64,000 nucleotides of DNA. It comes from Glycomyces buryatensis (GTDB lineage Bacteria; Actinomycetota; Actinomycetes; Mycobacteriales; Micromonosporaceae). The notes under the pieces were generated by a model that saw nothing but the letters and a program-made list of their open reading frames with translations, was not told the origin of the DNA and did not search any database. Where the stretch lies: positions 1 to 64,000 of the forward strand of contig NZ_STGY01000066.1 in assembly GCF_004912275.1 (NCBI RefSeq), read 5' to 3'. Positions 1 to 8,337 of this stretch are shown one piece after another. How positions within the stretch are numbered: the stretch's first letter is position 1; each line of letters opens with the position of its first letter. The translations under genes were made by a program, and so were the position numbers.

Positions 1-30
1 GTGGCTTCAAACGGTACGACCCCAGACTGA

Positions 31-408
31 CAGCAATGGCTGTGCCTTCTGCTGGCCGGGCAGGGTCGCGTCGAGGAGGGGTTGGCGGTCATCGACGACC
101 TCGCAGAGCAATCCGGGGGCATGACGGACGAGTTGTTCGGCCAGCGCATCTCGCTCATGGCCGACGGTGGCCGCACTGACCAGGCGATCACCGAGTTGCG
201 CGGCCACCCCTCGGTCGACACCAGGTGCGGGACGCGGCTCCTGGCGGTCATGTTGGAGCAGGCCGGCCGACTTGACGAAGCCATAGCGGTGCTGCGGCCG
301 ATGCACGTCGATGGAGCGAACGCCACCGATCTGGCGAGACTGCTCATCCTCCAAGACCGCGTCGGCGACGCGGTCACGGTCTTGGAGGATGCTCGAGAAC
401 GCAGATAG
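31..408 (+). pseudogene. TPR-repeat protein remnant
   Basis: The open frame begins directly after an in-frame TGA at 28-30 and reads as helical repeats of the actinobacterial TPR type, with phrases such as GRTDQAITELRGHP and GRLDEAIAVLRPM. It ends at TAG 406-408. No convincing start codon with a ribosome binding site lies in the window; an internal TTG at 82 is possible but poorly placed. At about 125 codons it is much shorter than typical TPR proteins of this kind, so I read it as the decayed C-terminal part of a longer gene extending left of the window. A short intact gene starting at 82 cannot be excluded. Confidence 0.45.
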
Positions 409-574
409 GCCAACGGTGTAGCCGGGGTTGAGGAGGCAATCGGGGCAAATGTGGAAATGTCCGGAACCCCATGGGGCCAAAGCTTTTCGTATTATTTGGT
501 CTATCCCGAGTGGATATGAACCCTGGGCCGCGATCTGAGGCGCCCAGGTCCCTTCAACTGGAAGGCATTCCAGG

Positions 575-2092
575 ATGCGAAGAAGCACCCGACACCTCGC
601 CGCGGCCGCCGCCGCGGTCCTCGCCACCACCCTCCTGGCCGCGGCACCCGCGGCCGCGGCCGGTCCGACCCACCACGGCATCGACTGGCAGCCGTGCGCC
701 GAAGTCGATCCCGTCGAAGAGGTCGACTGCGCCACCATCACCGTCCCGCTGGACTACTCCAAGCCGTGGGGCGAGAAGATCGAGATCGGTCTCGCCCGCA
801 GGCAGGCCGCGAATCCGGACGAGAAGCTCGGCACGATCCTCATGGACCCGGGCGGGCCCGGCGGGTCGGGCGTCGAGGTCGTCAAGCAGGTGAACGTGCT
901 GACCGGCGAGGCCGCCGAGCGATTCGACCTCGTCGGCTTCGATCCCCGCGGCGTCAACTCCAGCACGCAGGTCCTGTGCGGCGAGGACGCCATGGGCGCC
1001 GTCGCCTCGATCGGCGTACCGACCGACCAGGAGTCCTTCGAGTCCCTCGAGGCGGCCAACTCGGCCCTCACCGACGACTGCCGCGAGCGGACCGGGGAAC
1101 TGTTCGACCATGTCAGCAATCTCGAAACCGTCGAGGACATGGAGCGAATCCGCCGCGCGCTGGGCGAAGGCAAGCTCAACTACCTCGGCTACTCGTACGG
1201 CACCATCATGGGTCAGCAGTACGCCGAGCGGTACCCCCGGCACATCCGCACGATGGTGCTGGACGGCAACATGGACCACAGCCTGGAGTCCACGTGGGAC
1301 TTCATGAGTACCGAGACCGCCCCGGTCGAGGAGAACTTCGACGCCTTCGCCGACTGGTGCGAGTCCGAACCCGAGTGCGCGCTCCACGGCCAGGACGTCA
1401 GGGCCGGCTACGCCGATCTCAAGGCGTCGGCGCGGGCGGGCGAACTCGTCGACCCCTATACCGGTGAGCCACTGGACTTCTACGGCCTGACCGGCATCTA
1501 CACCTTCGCGGCGAACTTCCCGCAGGACTGGCCGCTCCTGGCCGAGGACTACGCCGCGATGCTCGCCGGTGAGTCTCTCCCGGGCACTTCGCAGCTGCAG
1601 GAGCCCGAGGCGGTCGAGAACCTCTTCTACCCGGCCTGGTGCTCCGACTACGGGTTCGAGATCGCCGACTTCGCGGAGCTTGACGCGCTCCAGGGCAAGC
1701 TCGCCGCCGAGTACCCCGACGTGGAGTGGACGCCGTACGACGAGTTCGCGCTCGCCTGCGTCGGCTCGGGCATCGAGAACACCAACGAACGCGGGGAACT
1801 CGACATCGACCACGCCCCTGAGCTGCTGTTCATCGGCAACGAGCACGACTTCGCCACGGTCTACGAATGGTCCGAGACCGCCTCGGCCCAGGCCGACGGC
1901 AATCTGCTCACCTACGAGGGGTACCTGCACACCATCTACGGCGGGACGTCGGAATGCATCGACGACCTCACGAACGCCTACTTCGTCGAACGCGCGGTCC
2001 CGGACGAGGGCGCGAGCTGCCCGAACCTGGACTTCCCCGGCGCCACGGTGCTCTCGGAGCGGCGACTGCCGGGCGCGGTCAGTCCCTACTAG
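575..2092 (+). CDS. Secreted alpha/beta hydrolase, tripeptidyl aminopeptidase (S33) family
   Basis: This 505-aa protein has a Sec signal peptide of about 28 residues (RR, then an Ala-rich core ending AAAAG). An alpha/beta-hydrolase fold follows, with the oxyanion segment DPGGPGGSG near residue 90 and the nucleophile elbow GYSYGT (Ser207). The C-terminal TAP-like domain carries the acid in GNEHD and the catalytic His in GYLHTIYGG. The family (Streptomyces Tap/SlpD/SlpE) removes tripeptides or hydrophobic amino acids from extracellular peptides. The ATG at 575 is chosen because it gives a clean signal peptide. It is monocistronic, followed by a convergent response regulator. The substrate is not predictable. 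Confidence 0.9.
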   Translation: MRRSTRHLAAAAAAVLATTLLAAAPAAAAGPTHHGIDWQPCAEVDPVEEVDCATITVPLDYSKPWGEKIEIGLARRQAANPDEKLGTILMDPGGPGGSGVEVVKQVNVLTGEAAERFDLVGFDPRGVNSSTQVLCGEDAMGAVASIGVPTDQESFESLEAANSALTDDCRERTGELFDHVSNLETVEDMERIRRALGEGKLNYLGYSYGTIMGQQYAERYPRHIRTMVLDGNMDHSLESTWDFMSTETAPVEENFDAFADWCESEPECALHGQDVRAGYADLKASARAGELVDPYTGEPLDFYGLTGIYTFAANFPQDWPLLAEDYAAMLAGESLPGTSQLQEPEAVENLFYPAWCSDYGFEIADFAELDALQGKLAAEYPDVEWTPYDEFALACVGSGIENTNERGELDIDHAPELLFIGNEHDFATVYEWSETASAQADGNLLTYEGYLHTIYGGTSECIDDLTNAYFVERAVPDEGASCPNLDFPGATVLSERRLPGAVSPY

Positions 2093-2151
2093 ACAACTGG
2101 ATTTGAAGTAATGCGCGACCGGGGGACCGGGAGACCGGTCCTCCGGTTCGC

Positions 2152-2799
2152 TCAGGAGCGCAGGTAGGCCAGGACGGCCTTGACCCGGCGGTGGTGGTCG
2201 CCGTCCTCGCTGCTGAGCGCGAGCTTGGTGAAGATATTGCGGATGTGCTTCTCGACCGCGCCGTCGGAGATGAAGAGCTTCTTGCCGATCGCGCGGTTCG
2301 AGTGGCCCTCGGCCATGAGCTCCAGGACCTCGCGCTCGCGCGGGGTGAGGCTCGCGACGGGATCGTCCTTGCGCCGGCGGACCATCAGCTGCGACACGAC
2401 CTCGGGGTCGAACACCGTGCCGCCGGAGGCGACCCGGCGCAGGGAGTCCATGAAGTCCTCGACGTCGATGACCCGGTCCTTGAGGAGGTAGCCGACCGCG
2501 CCGCGCGCGTCGGCCAGGAGGTCGTCGGCGTAGGAGACCTCGACGTACTGCGAGAGGATGAGCATCGGCGAGCCCGGCACGAGGCCGCGGGCGCGGGTGG
2601 CGGCGCGAAGTCCTTCTTCGGTGAACGAGGGCGGCATTCGCACGTCCACCACGGACACATCGGGCCGGTGTTCGGCGACGGCCTCCACGAGAGCGTCGCC
2701 GTCGCCCACCTCGGCGACCACTTCGCAGTCGAACTCTTCCAAGAGCTTGACGAGCCCGGAACGAATCAGCACTGCGTCATCGGCCACCACTACGCGCAC
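2152..2799 (-). CDS. LuxR-family (NarL-type) response regulator
   Basis: This 215-aa regulator has a receiver domain with acidic pocket D7-D8 and phospho-acceptor D52 (VVDVRMP). A C-terminal LuxR helix-turn-helix starts at LTPREREVLELMAEG and includes SNRAIGKKLFISDGAVEKHIRNIF. It starts at GTG 2799, 11 nt after the stop of the histidine kinase, so the two form a co-transcribed two-component pair. When phosphorylated it should bind DNA as a dimer; a palindrome upstream of the kinase is a candidate autoregulatory site. The signal and regulon are unknown. NarL-type regulators next to PspC-like sensors are common in actinomycetes and often respond to envelope stress, but that is inference here. 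Confidence 0.93.
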   Translation of the reverse strand: MRVVVADDAVLIRSGLVKLLEEFDCEVVAEVGDGDALVEAVAEHRPDVSVVDVRMPPSFTEEGLRAATRARGLVPGSPMLILSQYVEVSYADDLLADARGAVGYLLKDRVIDVEDFMDSLRRVASGGTVFDPEVVSQLMVRRRKDDPVASLTPREREVLELMAEGHSNRAIGKKLFISDGAVEKHIRNIFTKLALSSEDGDHHRRVKAVLAYLRS

Positions 2800-2810
2800 C
2801 CGTTAACCCC

Positions 2811-4079
2811 TTATGTGCACGGAACCTCGGCGAGGATCACTGTCGGCCCGCCCTCCGGAGAGTCGACGGTCCACTGTCCCTCGGCGGCTTTGATCCGGTC
2901 GGCCAGGCCCGAGAGCCCGTGCCCCTTCGAGACATGCGCGCCCCCGATCCCGTTGTCGCCGATCGAGACCACCAGCCTATCGTCCCAGTCCTCGACCGTC
3001 ACCGACGCCTTGGTGGCCTGCGCGTGCTTGGCCACGTTGGTAAGAGCCTCCGCGACGACGAAGTACACCGTGCTCTCGACGCTCGTCCGGTAGCGGGCAC
3101 GGGCCCGCACGTCCAGGTCGACCGGGACGGTGGAGCGCGCGGCCAGGGCCGCCAGGGCCGCCTCCAGGCCTCGGTCGGTCAGGATCGGCGGGGCGATGCC
3201 GCGAGAGAGGGCGCGCAGTTCGTCGATGGTCTCGCGGGTCTGGGAGATGGCCGCGTCCAGGGTCGCCTGGGCCGCTTCGGGATTGGCCTCCATTTGGCGG
3301 CGGACCCGGGACAGTTCCATGCCGAGGCTGACCAGCCGCTGCTGCGGTCCGTCGTGGATGTCCCGCTCGATGCGGCGCAACGCGTCGGCCTCGGCGGAGG
3401 TGGCGGCGTCGCGCGACTCCTCCAGGGTGTCGATGCGTTCGTACAGGCCGGCGAGCGAGGCGAGCAGTCCCTTGCCGGTCCAGGCCAGCGCCAGGGCCAT
3501 GCCGCGGATGACCAGCGGCAGCAGCACGGCGACGATGAGGCCGGCGAGTACGGCGACGATCGATTGGGCCGTATAGGAGTCGCCCCAGCCGAGCCACACG
3601 GCGGCATAGTCGGGGCCGGCGTTGTAGTTCTCCTCGCCGACGGCGGCATTGATGATCCACCCGTACAGCGGGAACGCGAGCGTCCCGATGGTCGCGGCCC
3701 ACCAGGCGATAGCGACGGCGAAACCGGCGACGGCGATCGGCAGGGCCGCGACGGCCCACAGCAGGTTGAGCCAGGACTGGCCGTCGGTGAGGGCGGTCAG
3801 GTACCGGCGCAGGGCAGAGGCGCCGGGCTTCGCCTTCTTGTAGTGCGGCCGGGGCACCTCGCGGCGGATCACGTGCGGAATCTGGGCCCGCCCGGCGGCC
3901 GCCATGCCGCGCATCGCGAACAGCGTGGCGGCCATGATCGGGACGCCGATCCAGATGACGGCGGTGCCGAGACCGAGGGCGAAGCCGACGACGCCGATGA
4001 TGAAGGCGGGCAAGGCAATGAAGAACGAAGCGAGCAGGTAGCCCGAATCGATCCCCAGTTGCCGGAAGGTTTTACGCAT
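2811..4079 (-). CDS. Sensor histidine kinase, HisKA_3 type with membrane sensor domain
   Basis: This 422-aa kinase pairs with the downstream response regulator. Residues 10-200 form a hydrophobic sensor with about four to five membrane spans, like the actinobacterial 'putative sensor' domain. A dimerisation/phospho-acceptor helix follows with RDIHDGPQQRL (His242), then a HATPase_c domain with the N-box EALTNVAKHA and a G-box around DNGIGG and GHGLSGL. There is no extracellular PAS or Cache domain, so sensing is probably within the membrane. It is first in the operon, and the upstream intergenic region holds an 18-bp palindrome. Confidence 0.93.
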   Translation of the reverse strand: MRKTFRQLGIDSGYLLASFFIALPAFIIGVVGFALGLGTAVIWIGVPIMAATLFAMRGMAAAGRAQIPHVIRREVPRPHYKKAKPGASALRRYLTALTDGQSWLNLLWAVAALPIAVAGFAVAIAWWAATIGTLAFPLYGWIINAAVGEENYNAGPDYAAVWLGWGDSYTAQSIVAVLAGLIVAVLLPLVIRGMALALAWTGKGLLASLAGLYERIDTLEESRDAATSAEADALRRIERDIHDGPQQRLVSLGMELSRVRRQMEANPEAAQATLDAAISQTRETIDELRALSRGIAPPILTDRGLEAALAALAARSTVPVDLDVRARARYRTSVESTVYFVVAEALTNVAKHAQATKASVTVEDWDDRLVVSIGDNGIGGAHVSKGHGLSGLADRIKAAEGQWTVDSPEGGPTVILAEVPCT

Positions 4080-4137
4080 GGGTCAAATGTAGAGAAGAGA
4101 GGCCGACCGCCGCGAGCCTGCGCACCGGCGTCTTGGA

Positions 4138-4155
4138 GGTAGGGACAGCCCTACC
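4138..4155. promoter_or_regulatory. Palindrome upstream of the two-component operon
   Basis: GGTAGGGACAGCCCTACC is an interrupted palindrome with 7-bp perfect arms and a 4-nt centre. It lies about 60 bp upstream of the histidine kinase start and just beyond the stop of the DUF6069 gene. Position and symmetry fit an autoregulatory binding site for the LuxR regulator. It could equally be a weak terminator hairpin for the upstream gene. Confidence 0.4.
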
Positions 4156-4160
4156 CCCGG

Positions 4161-4691
4161 TCAGGCGCCCGCGCCGGGCGGCTGGTTCGAGCGGGTCGCG
4201 ATGCCGGCGACCGAGTTGAGCAGGCTCATGATGCAGATGCCGATGACCAGGTCGATCGCGGCGGTCGCGATCTGCGATTCGAGCAGCGCGTTCACGGTGA
4301 ACGGGATGAGGACCGCGACGGCGATGGCCAGCAGCATGATCCAGTTGAAGAAGCTCATCGGCCGCGGCATGAGCAGCAGCAGCACGTGCAGGACCCCCGT
4401 GGCCAGGATCGCGATCGCGAACGACACGAACGCGTAGGCGGTGGTCGAGGCGTCGCCGTACATGCCGGCCTCGCTGGGGGACAGGATGGCGATGTCGAGG
4501 ACCCCGCGCACCAGCAGGATGCCGACGAGCGCGACCAGCGCGGCCACCACCGCCGTCCCGAAACCGCCCGCCCACAGCTTGCCGGCGTCCACGGAGGGAC
4601 GCTGCCCGGACTGCGGCTGCGGCACGGCCCCGTAGCGCCTGGTCGGGTCGTTTCCTTGCGGCTGGTCCCAGCCGCCCTGCGGTGCCGACAT
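4161..4691 (-). CDS. DUF6069-like four-span membrane protein
   Basis: This 176-aa protein has a Pro/Gln-rich cytoplasmic N-terminus (about 35 residues) and four hydrophobic segments, GFGTAVVAALVALVG, TTAYAFVSFAIAIL, FFNWIMLLAIAVAV and TAAIDLVIGICIM, matching the layout of actinobacterial DUF6069 proteins. The ATG at 4691 is chosen over a longer frame starting at 4745 because AGAGGAGA lies 8 nt before it. The function is unknown. It lies upstream of and in the same direction as the histidine kinase, so it may be co-transcribed with it. TnpB element 1 sits in its upstream region and could have altered its promoter. Confidence 0.7.
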   Translation of the reverse strand: MSAPQGGWDQPQGNDPTRRYGAVPQPQSGQRPSVDAGKLWAGGFGTAVVAALVALVGILLVRGVLDIAILSPSEAGMYGDASTTAYAFVSFAIAILATGVLHVLLLLMPRPMSFFNWIMLLAIAVAVLIPFTVNALLESQIATAAIDLVIGICIMSLLNSVAGIATRSNQPPGAGA

Positions 4692-4794
4692 CGGGTCTCC
4701 TCTGCTCGCCTGCTTCCGCCATCGCGCCAGGCGTACGTGAGTCAAATCGCCATTCGCCTGATGGCGGTGGCTTGCACCTCGTCCTCCGCCACTG

Positions 4795-4960
4795 GCTGCG
4801 GCGTGGAGGATACATTGACGCTACCCATTTCGGGGAGCGTCGTTAGGACCTTTGACTAACAGCCCAAGCCATCCGTGAACGTGCACGCACGTTCACGGCG
4901 GCTATGACGTCGGCGGGTCCAGCGAGACCACACCCACGACACTCGAATTCATCCCTGGTT
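4795..4960 (-). ncRNA. Predicted omegaRNA of TnpB element 1
   Basis: By analogy with characterised TnpB elements, the guide RNA should overlap the 3' end of tnpB, run through the terminal hairpin (4817-4841) and end about 20 nt past TCAA. That makes the complement of 4814 down to 4795 the present guide. The 5' boundary given is approximate, and no transcript evidence is available. Confidence 0.35.
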
Positions 4961-6063
4961 CTCCGGTTAGCGCGTTCGGTGTGGTGGCACAGAGGGCACT
5001 GCTGCGACGTATGCCGCGCGTCCACGACCACCACCGGCACCCCGGCCCGCTTCGCCTTGTAGGCGATGAACTGCGCGAGCTGGTGGAACGGCCAATTCGA
5101 GATCCTGCCCCGCTGGGACGCATGTAGCCGTACCCGGTCGCGGAGGCCCTCAAGGTCTTCCAGGCCGATCCCGCGTCCGGTGCGTTTCGCCGCCGACACG
5201 ATCTCTTTTGATATTCGATGATTCTCATTCGCCGCATGCCGCGACTCGCGGCCCGAGCGCCGCTTGAGTTTCCGCTTCGCCGACTTCGTGGCCTTGGCCT
5301 GCAGCTCGGCCCGGACCCTGGCTTGGCTGCGCCGGTACCGCTCCAGGCCCTTCCCCTGGTAATTGATTTCATCTGAGGTCGTCGCGAGGTTCACGATGCC
5401 CCGATCGACACCGATGAAGTCGACCGGCTCGTATTCGGTTTCCTCAGGGATTTCAATCGTCGCGGCCAGATAGAGCGCGCCGTCGCGCTCCAGTAGATCC
5501 GACTCGCCCTGCCGGTGATCGACCAACACTTTCAGATCCGCGCGCGAACAAGCGAACGGGATGTTCTTCCGGCGACCTTCCAGGGTCCAGATGGAGTCTG
5601 TCCGTGCCTCCAGGTCCCAGGACAGGCACCGGTCGTCGAACGGCTGTGCCCCACCGGGACGGAACTCGACCGGCTTGCTCATCGCGGCGCGGGCGCGCTT
5701 GCCTCGCAGCATGCCGCACTCGACCTGGCCGTAAACGGCCGCATATGCGGCACGGGTCTTCTTGATGACGTGCAGGGCTGCCTGCGCACCGAACCCGGCG
5801 GCCTTCAAGTCTTGGTAGCAGCGCCGCTGCAAACCCTGGAACGACTCGACCCGACCGGATTTCCGGCTCCGGTTACGGTAGGCGATCCGCGAGACCTCGT
5901 TCGCGAAGGTGTTGGCCGCGTGCAGGGTGCGCCGCATGGCATCCCGGTCGGCATCGACCGGTTCAAGCTTCACCACCACGACCTGCTTCACACTCACGAT
6001 CGTAGAAGCGGGGTCCGACACTTTCCGCCAAACTAAGGTTCGAACAGTCCCGCTTCGCGGGAC
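4815..6063 (-). mobile_element. TnpB-only IS200/IS605-type element 1 (IS1341-like)
   Basis: The right end, in tnpB orientation, is a hairpin at 4817-4841 placed directly after the tnpB stop and ending in TCAA (complement of 4815-4818), as expected for an IS605-family right end. The left side carries a perfect 7-bp hairpin GTCCCGC/GCGGGAC at 6047-6063 and a 16-bp motif at 6010-6025 shared with element 2. No tnpA is present, so mobility would depend on a transposase in trans. The exact left boundary is not determined. Confidence 0.6.
4843..5991 (-). CDS. tnpB: TnpB-family RNA-guided nuclease / IS605 OrfB, element 1
   Basis: This 382-aa protein carries the TnpB RuvC core: first Asp in FIGVDRGI (D196), Glu in GLEDLEGLRD (E278) and final Asp in GPADVIAAVNV (D361). 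A four-Cys zinc finger CPLC...CRGC (C332, C335, C351, C354) sits before the last motif. All catalytic acids are present, so it is probably nuclease-competent. The usual DVNAA is DVIAA, a mild deviation. The GTG at 5991 is chosen because TACGAT lies exactly 7 nt upstream, the arrangement seen at all three tnpB genes here; GTG codons at 5997 and 6021 are alternatives. TnpB proteins cut DNA matching a guide in the omegaRNA made from the element's right end. Confidence 0.88.
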   Translation of the reverse strand: MKQVVVVKLEPVDADRDAMRRTLHAANTFANEVSRIAYRNRSRKSGRVESFQGLQRRCYQDLKAAGFGAQAALHVIKKTRAAYAAVYGQVECGMLRGKRARAAMSKPVEFRPGGAQPFDDRCLSWDLEARTDSIWTLEGRRKNIPFACSRADLKVLVDHRQGESDLLERDGALYLAATIEIPEETEYEPVDFIGVDRGIVNLATTSDEINYQGKGLERYRRSQARVRAELQAKATKSAKRKLKRRSGRESRHAANENHRISKEIVSAAKRTGRGIGLEDLEGLRDRVRLHASQRGRISNWPFHQLAQFIAYKAKRAGVPVVVVDARHTSQQCPLCHHTERANRRTRDEFECRGCGLAGPADVIAAVNVRARSRMAWAVSQRS

Positions 6064-6141
6064 CGATCGTCAGGTGATTCTGGTACTCCTCCAAACGGAA
6101 GATGCCCTGGACCTCTAGCCGGAAATCACGGTGTAAAGCGA

Positions 6142-6170
6142 TTGGGGATGTCGGGAGCGGCGCGTAATCT
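6142..6170 (+). promoter_or_regulatory. Promoter of the DUF503-rbfA-truB block
   Basis: A -35 TTGGGG (6142-6147) and a -10 TAATCT (6165-6170) are separated by 17 nt. The GTG start at 6177 lies 6 nt after the -10, so the transcript would be leaderless. Confidence 0.6.
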
Positions 6171-6176
6171 AGAGCG

Positions 6177-6473
6177 GTGTTCACCGGATGTGTTGAATTT
6201 GACCTCCTCCTCCCCGAAGACTCCCGCTCGTTGAAGGCCAAGCGTTCCTACGTGCGCCCGATCATCGCCTCGCTTCGCAAGTACGAAGTGGCGGTGGCCG
6301 AGGTGAGCGATCAGGAAGTGCACGGACGCAGCACGATCGGCGTCGCCGCAGTGGCGGGGGACCACCGGCATGTACAAGAGATCCTCGACGCGTGCGAGCA
6401 TCACGTCGCGGGACGCCCCGAAGCCGAGCTTCTGAGCGCCCGCAGGCGGGTGTTCGGACCCGAGGACGAATAA
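6177..6473 (+). CDS. DUF503 (YlxP-like) family protein
   Basis: This 98-aa protein begins MFTGCVEFDLLLPEDSRSLK and carries the conserved SLKAKRSYVRPI segment of DUF503. The family is usually encoded between infB and rbfA and is thought to be linked to ribosome maturation, without a defined reaction. Start at GTG 6177 is supported by a -10 hexamer 6 nt upstream, implying a leaderless message. rbfA follows after 41 nt. Infrequently for this family, the gene upstream is a TnpB element instead of infB. Confidence 0.88.
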   Translation: MFTGCVEFDLLLPEDSRSLKAKRSYVRPIIASLRKYEVAVAEVSDQEVHGRSTIGVAAVAGDHRHVQEILDACEHHVAGRPEAELLSARRRVFGPEDE

Positions 6474-6514
6474 CACAGCCGAATAGCAACAGTAGTTAGA
6501 GGCAGGGAGACGAC

Positions 6515-6952
6515 ATGGCAGACGCGGCTAAGCAGGCCCAGGTGGCCAGGCGGGTATTGGAGCTGACCGCGCAGGCGGTCCGCAAACTCAAGGACCCGCG
6601 CGTCGGCATGGTCACCATCACCGACGCCCGGATGACGCCCGACCTGCGCGAGGCGACCGTCTTCTACACCGTGATGGGCGACGAAGACCAGGTCAAGGAC
6701 TCCGCGATCGGGCTTGAACGCGCCACCGGACACCTGCGCACCACCGTCGGGCGGGCACTGGGCATGCGGCACTCGCCGTCGCTGACCTTCGTGGCCGACA
6801 CCGTTCCCGACCAGGCCAACCGGATCGAAGAGCTGCTCGCCAAGGCCCAGTACGCCGACGAGCAGGTCCACAAGATCGCCGAGGGCAAGACCTACGCCGG
6901 CGAAGCGAACCCGTATATCGAGCACGAGGACGAGGCGGAAAACACGAAATGA
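6515..6952 (+). CDS. rbfA: 30S ribosome-binding factor A
   Basis: This 145-aa protein has the RbfA single KH-like fold, recognisable from DPRVGMVTITDARMTPDLREATVFYTVMG and the GRALGMRHSP segment. RbfA binds the 30S subunit during late 16S maturation and aids processing of the 5' end. The C-terminus is an acidic tail (EHEDEAENTK) typical of actinobacterial members. A purine-rich stretch ending about 6 nt before ATG 6515 serves as ribosome binding site. Its stop overlaps the start of the MATE gene (ATGA), so the two are translationally coupled. Confidence 0.95.
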   Translation: MADAAKQAQVARRVLELTAQAVRKLKDPRVGMVTITDARMTPDLREATVFYTVMGDEDQVKDSAIGLERATGHLRTTVGRALGMRHSPSLTFVADTVPDQANRIEELLAKAQYADEQVHKIAEGKTYAGEANPYIEHEDEAENTK

Positions 6953-8271
6953 CGGCGAGCGCCGATGCGGAGGTCGCCCCCGCCTCGTATCGGCGCATCG
7001 CCTCCCTCGCCCTCCCGGCCCTGGTGGTCCTCGCCGCCGAGCCGATCTACGTCCTCATCGACACGGCCGTCGTCGGCCACCTCGGCGCCGTCCCCCTGGC
7101 CGCCCTCGCGGCCGGGGCAACCATCATGGGCCTCGCCGCGTTCATCGGCGCGGTCCTCGCCTACGGCACCACAGCCCGAGCCGCCCGCCGCTACGGCGCC
7201 GGCGACTCGGACGGTGCCGTAGCCGAAGGCGTGCAAGGCACCTGGCTGGCGCTGGCCGTCGGCCTCGTCATGGTCCTCGTCGTCGAAATCCTCGCCGGGC
7301 CGCTGGCCACGGCCCTCGGCGACACCCCCGCCGTCGCCGACGCCGCCGCGCAGTGGCTGCGCATCGCCATCCTCGGCGCGCCGTTCCTCCTGGTCGCCGC
7401 CGCAGGCCAAGGCTGGATGCGGGCGATCCAGGACACGGTGCGGCCCATGTGGTTCGTGTGCGTCTCGTTCCTGATCTCGGCCGTACTCGCGCCGATCCTC
7501 GTCTACCCCGTCGGCCTCGGCCTGGTCGGCTCCGCGTGGGCCAACGCCCTCGCGCAGGCCATCACCGGGACGCTGTTCCTGCTCGCGCTGCGTCGCGAGG
7601 CGACGAGCCTGCGCCTGGACTGGCCGCTGCTGACCAAGCAGCTCATGGCCAACCGCGACCTCATCGTGCGCGGCGGGGCCATGCAGGCCTGCAACATCTC
7701 GGCCACCGCCGTCGCCGCCCGGGTCGGCGCGACCTCCCTCGCGGCCCACCAGATCGGCATGCAGCTGTGGTTCTTCGCGGCGCTGGCGCTCGATGCGGTC
7801 GCCATCGCGGCGCAGGCCCTCATCGGGGCCGACCTCGGCGCCGGAAAGGTCGCCACGGCGAAGGCCTCGGCGAAGCGCGTCACCTGGGTCGGGCTCGGCT
7901 ACGGCGTGGTCTTCCTGATCGTCGTCCTCGCACTGGTGCCGGTGCTTCCGCGCGTCTTCACCTCGGACGCGACCGTGCGGGACCAGTTCGGCCTCATCTG
8001 GCCGTGGCTGGTGGCGGCGCTGCCCGTGGCGGGCGTGGTCTTCGCACTCGACGGGGTGCTGCTGGGGGCCGGGGACCTGGTTTTCACCCGCAATATGTCC
8101 GTGGCCGCGGCCGCGAGCTGGCTCCCGTTCATCTGGCTCACCCTCGTCTTCGACTGGGGTCTGGCCGGCATCTGGGGCGGCCTGGTCGTGTTCATGCTGG
8201 TCCGCCTCGCGATGATCTTGTGGCGCTTGCGATCCGGTGCCTGGGCCGTGACCGGCGCCGAGCGCGACTAA
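6949..8271 (+). CDS. MATE-family efflux transporter (DinF-like)
   Basis: This 440-aa integral membrane protein has about 12 hydrophobic spans and two homologous halves, each with the MATE signature region (EPIYVLIDTAVVGHLG in the N-half, GATSLAAHQIGMQLWF in the C-half). Such proteins export drugs or metabolites using Na+ or H+ gradients. Start ATG overlaps the rbfA stop by 4 nt. A dinF homologue also follows rbfA in mycobacteria, so the location is conserved. The substrate is not predictable from sequence. Confidence 0.92.
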   Translation: MTASADAEVAPASYRRIASLALPALVVLAAEPIYVLIDTAVVGHLGAVPLAALAAGATIMGLAAFIGAVLAYGTTARAARRYGAGDSDGAVAEGVQGTWLALAVGLVMVLVVEILAGPLATALGDTPAVADAAAQWLRIAILGAPFLLVAAAGQGWMRAIQDTVRPMWFVCVSFLISAVLAPILVYPVGLGLVGSAWANALAQAITGTLFLLALRREATSLRLDWPLLTKQLMANRDLIVRGGAMQACNISATAVAARVGATSLAAHQIGMQLWFFAALALDAVAIAAQALIGADLGAGKVATAKASAKRVTWVGLGYGVVFLIVVLALVPVLPRVFTSDATVRDQFGLIWPWLVAALPVAGVVFALDGVLLGAGDLVFTRNMSVAAAASWLPFIWLTLVFDWGLAGIWGGLVVFMLVRLAMILWRLRSGAWAVTGAERD

Positions 8272-8337
8272 CAGCTCTTGTCCCACTATGTGATTTCACC
8301 CATGAAATGATCTTGAACGTTCGTTAAGGTTTCGAGG

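Noticed and set aside
554-1930. 458-codon minus-strand ORF opposite the S33 hydrolase
   Set aside because: Antisense shadow typical of high-GC DNA; the plus-strand protein has signal peptide and catalytic motifs, and the minus frame shows no domain.
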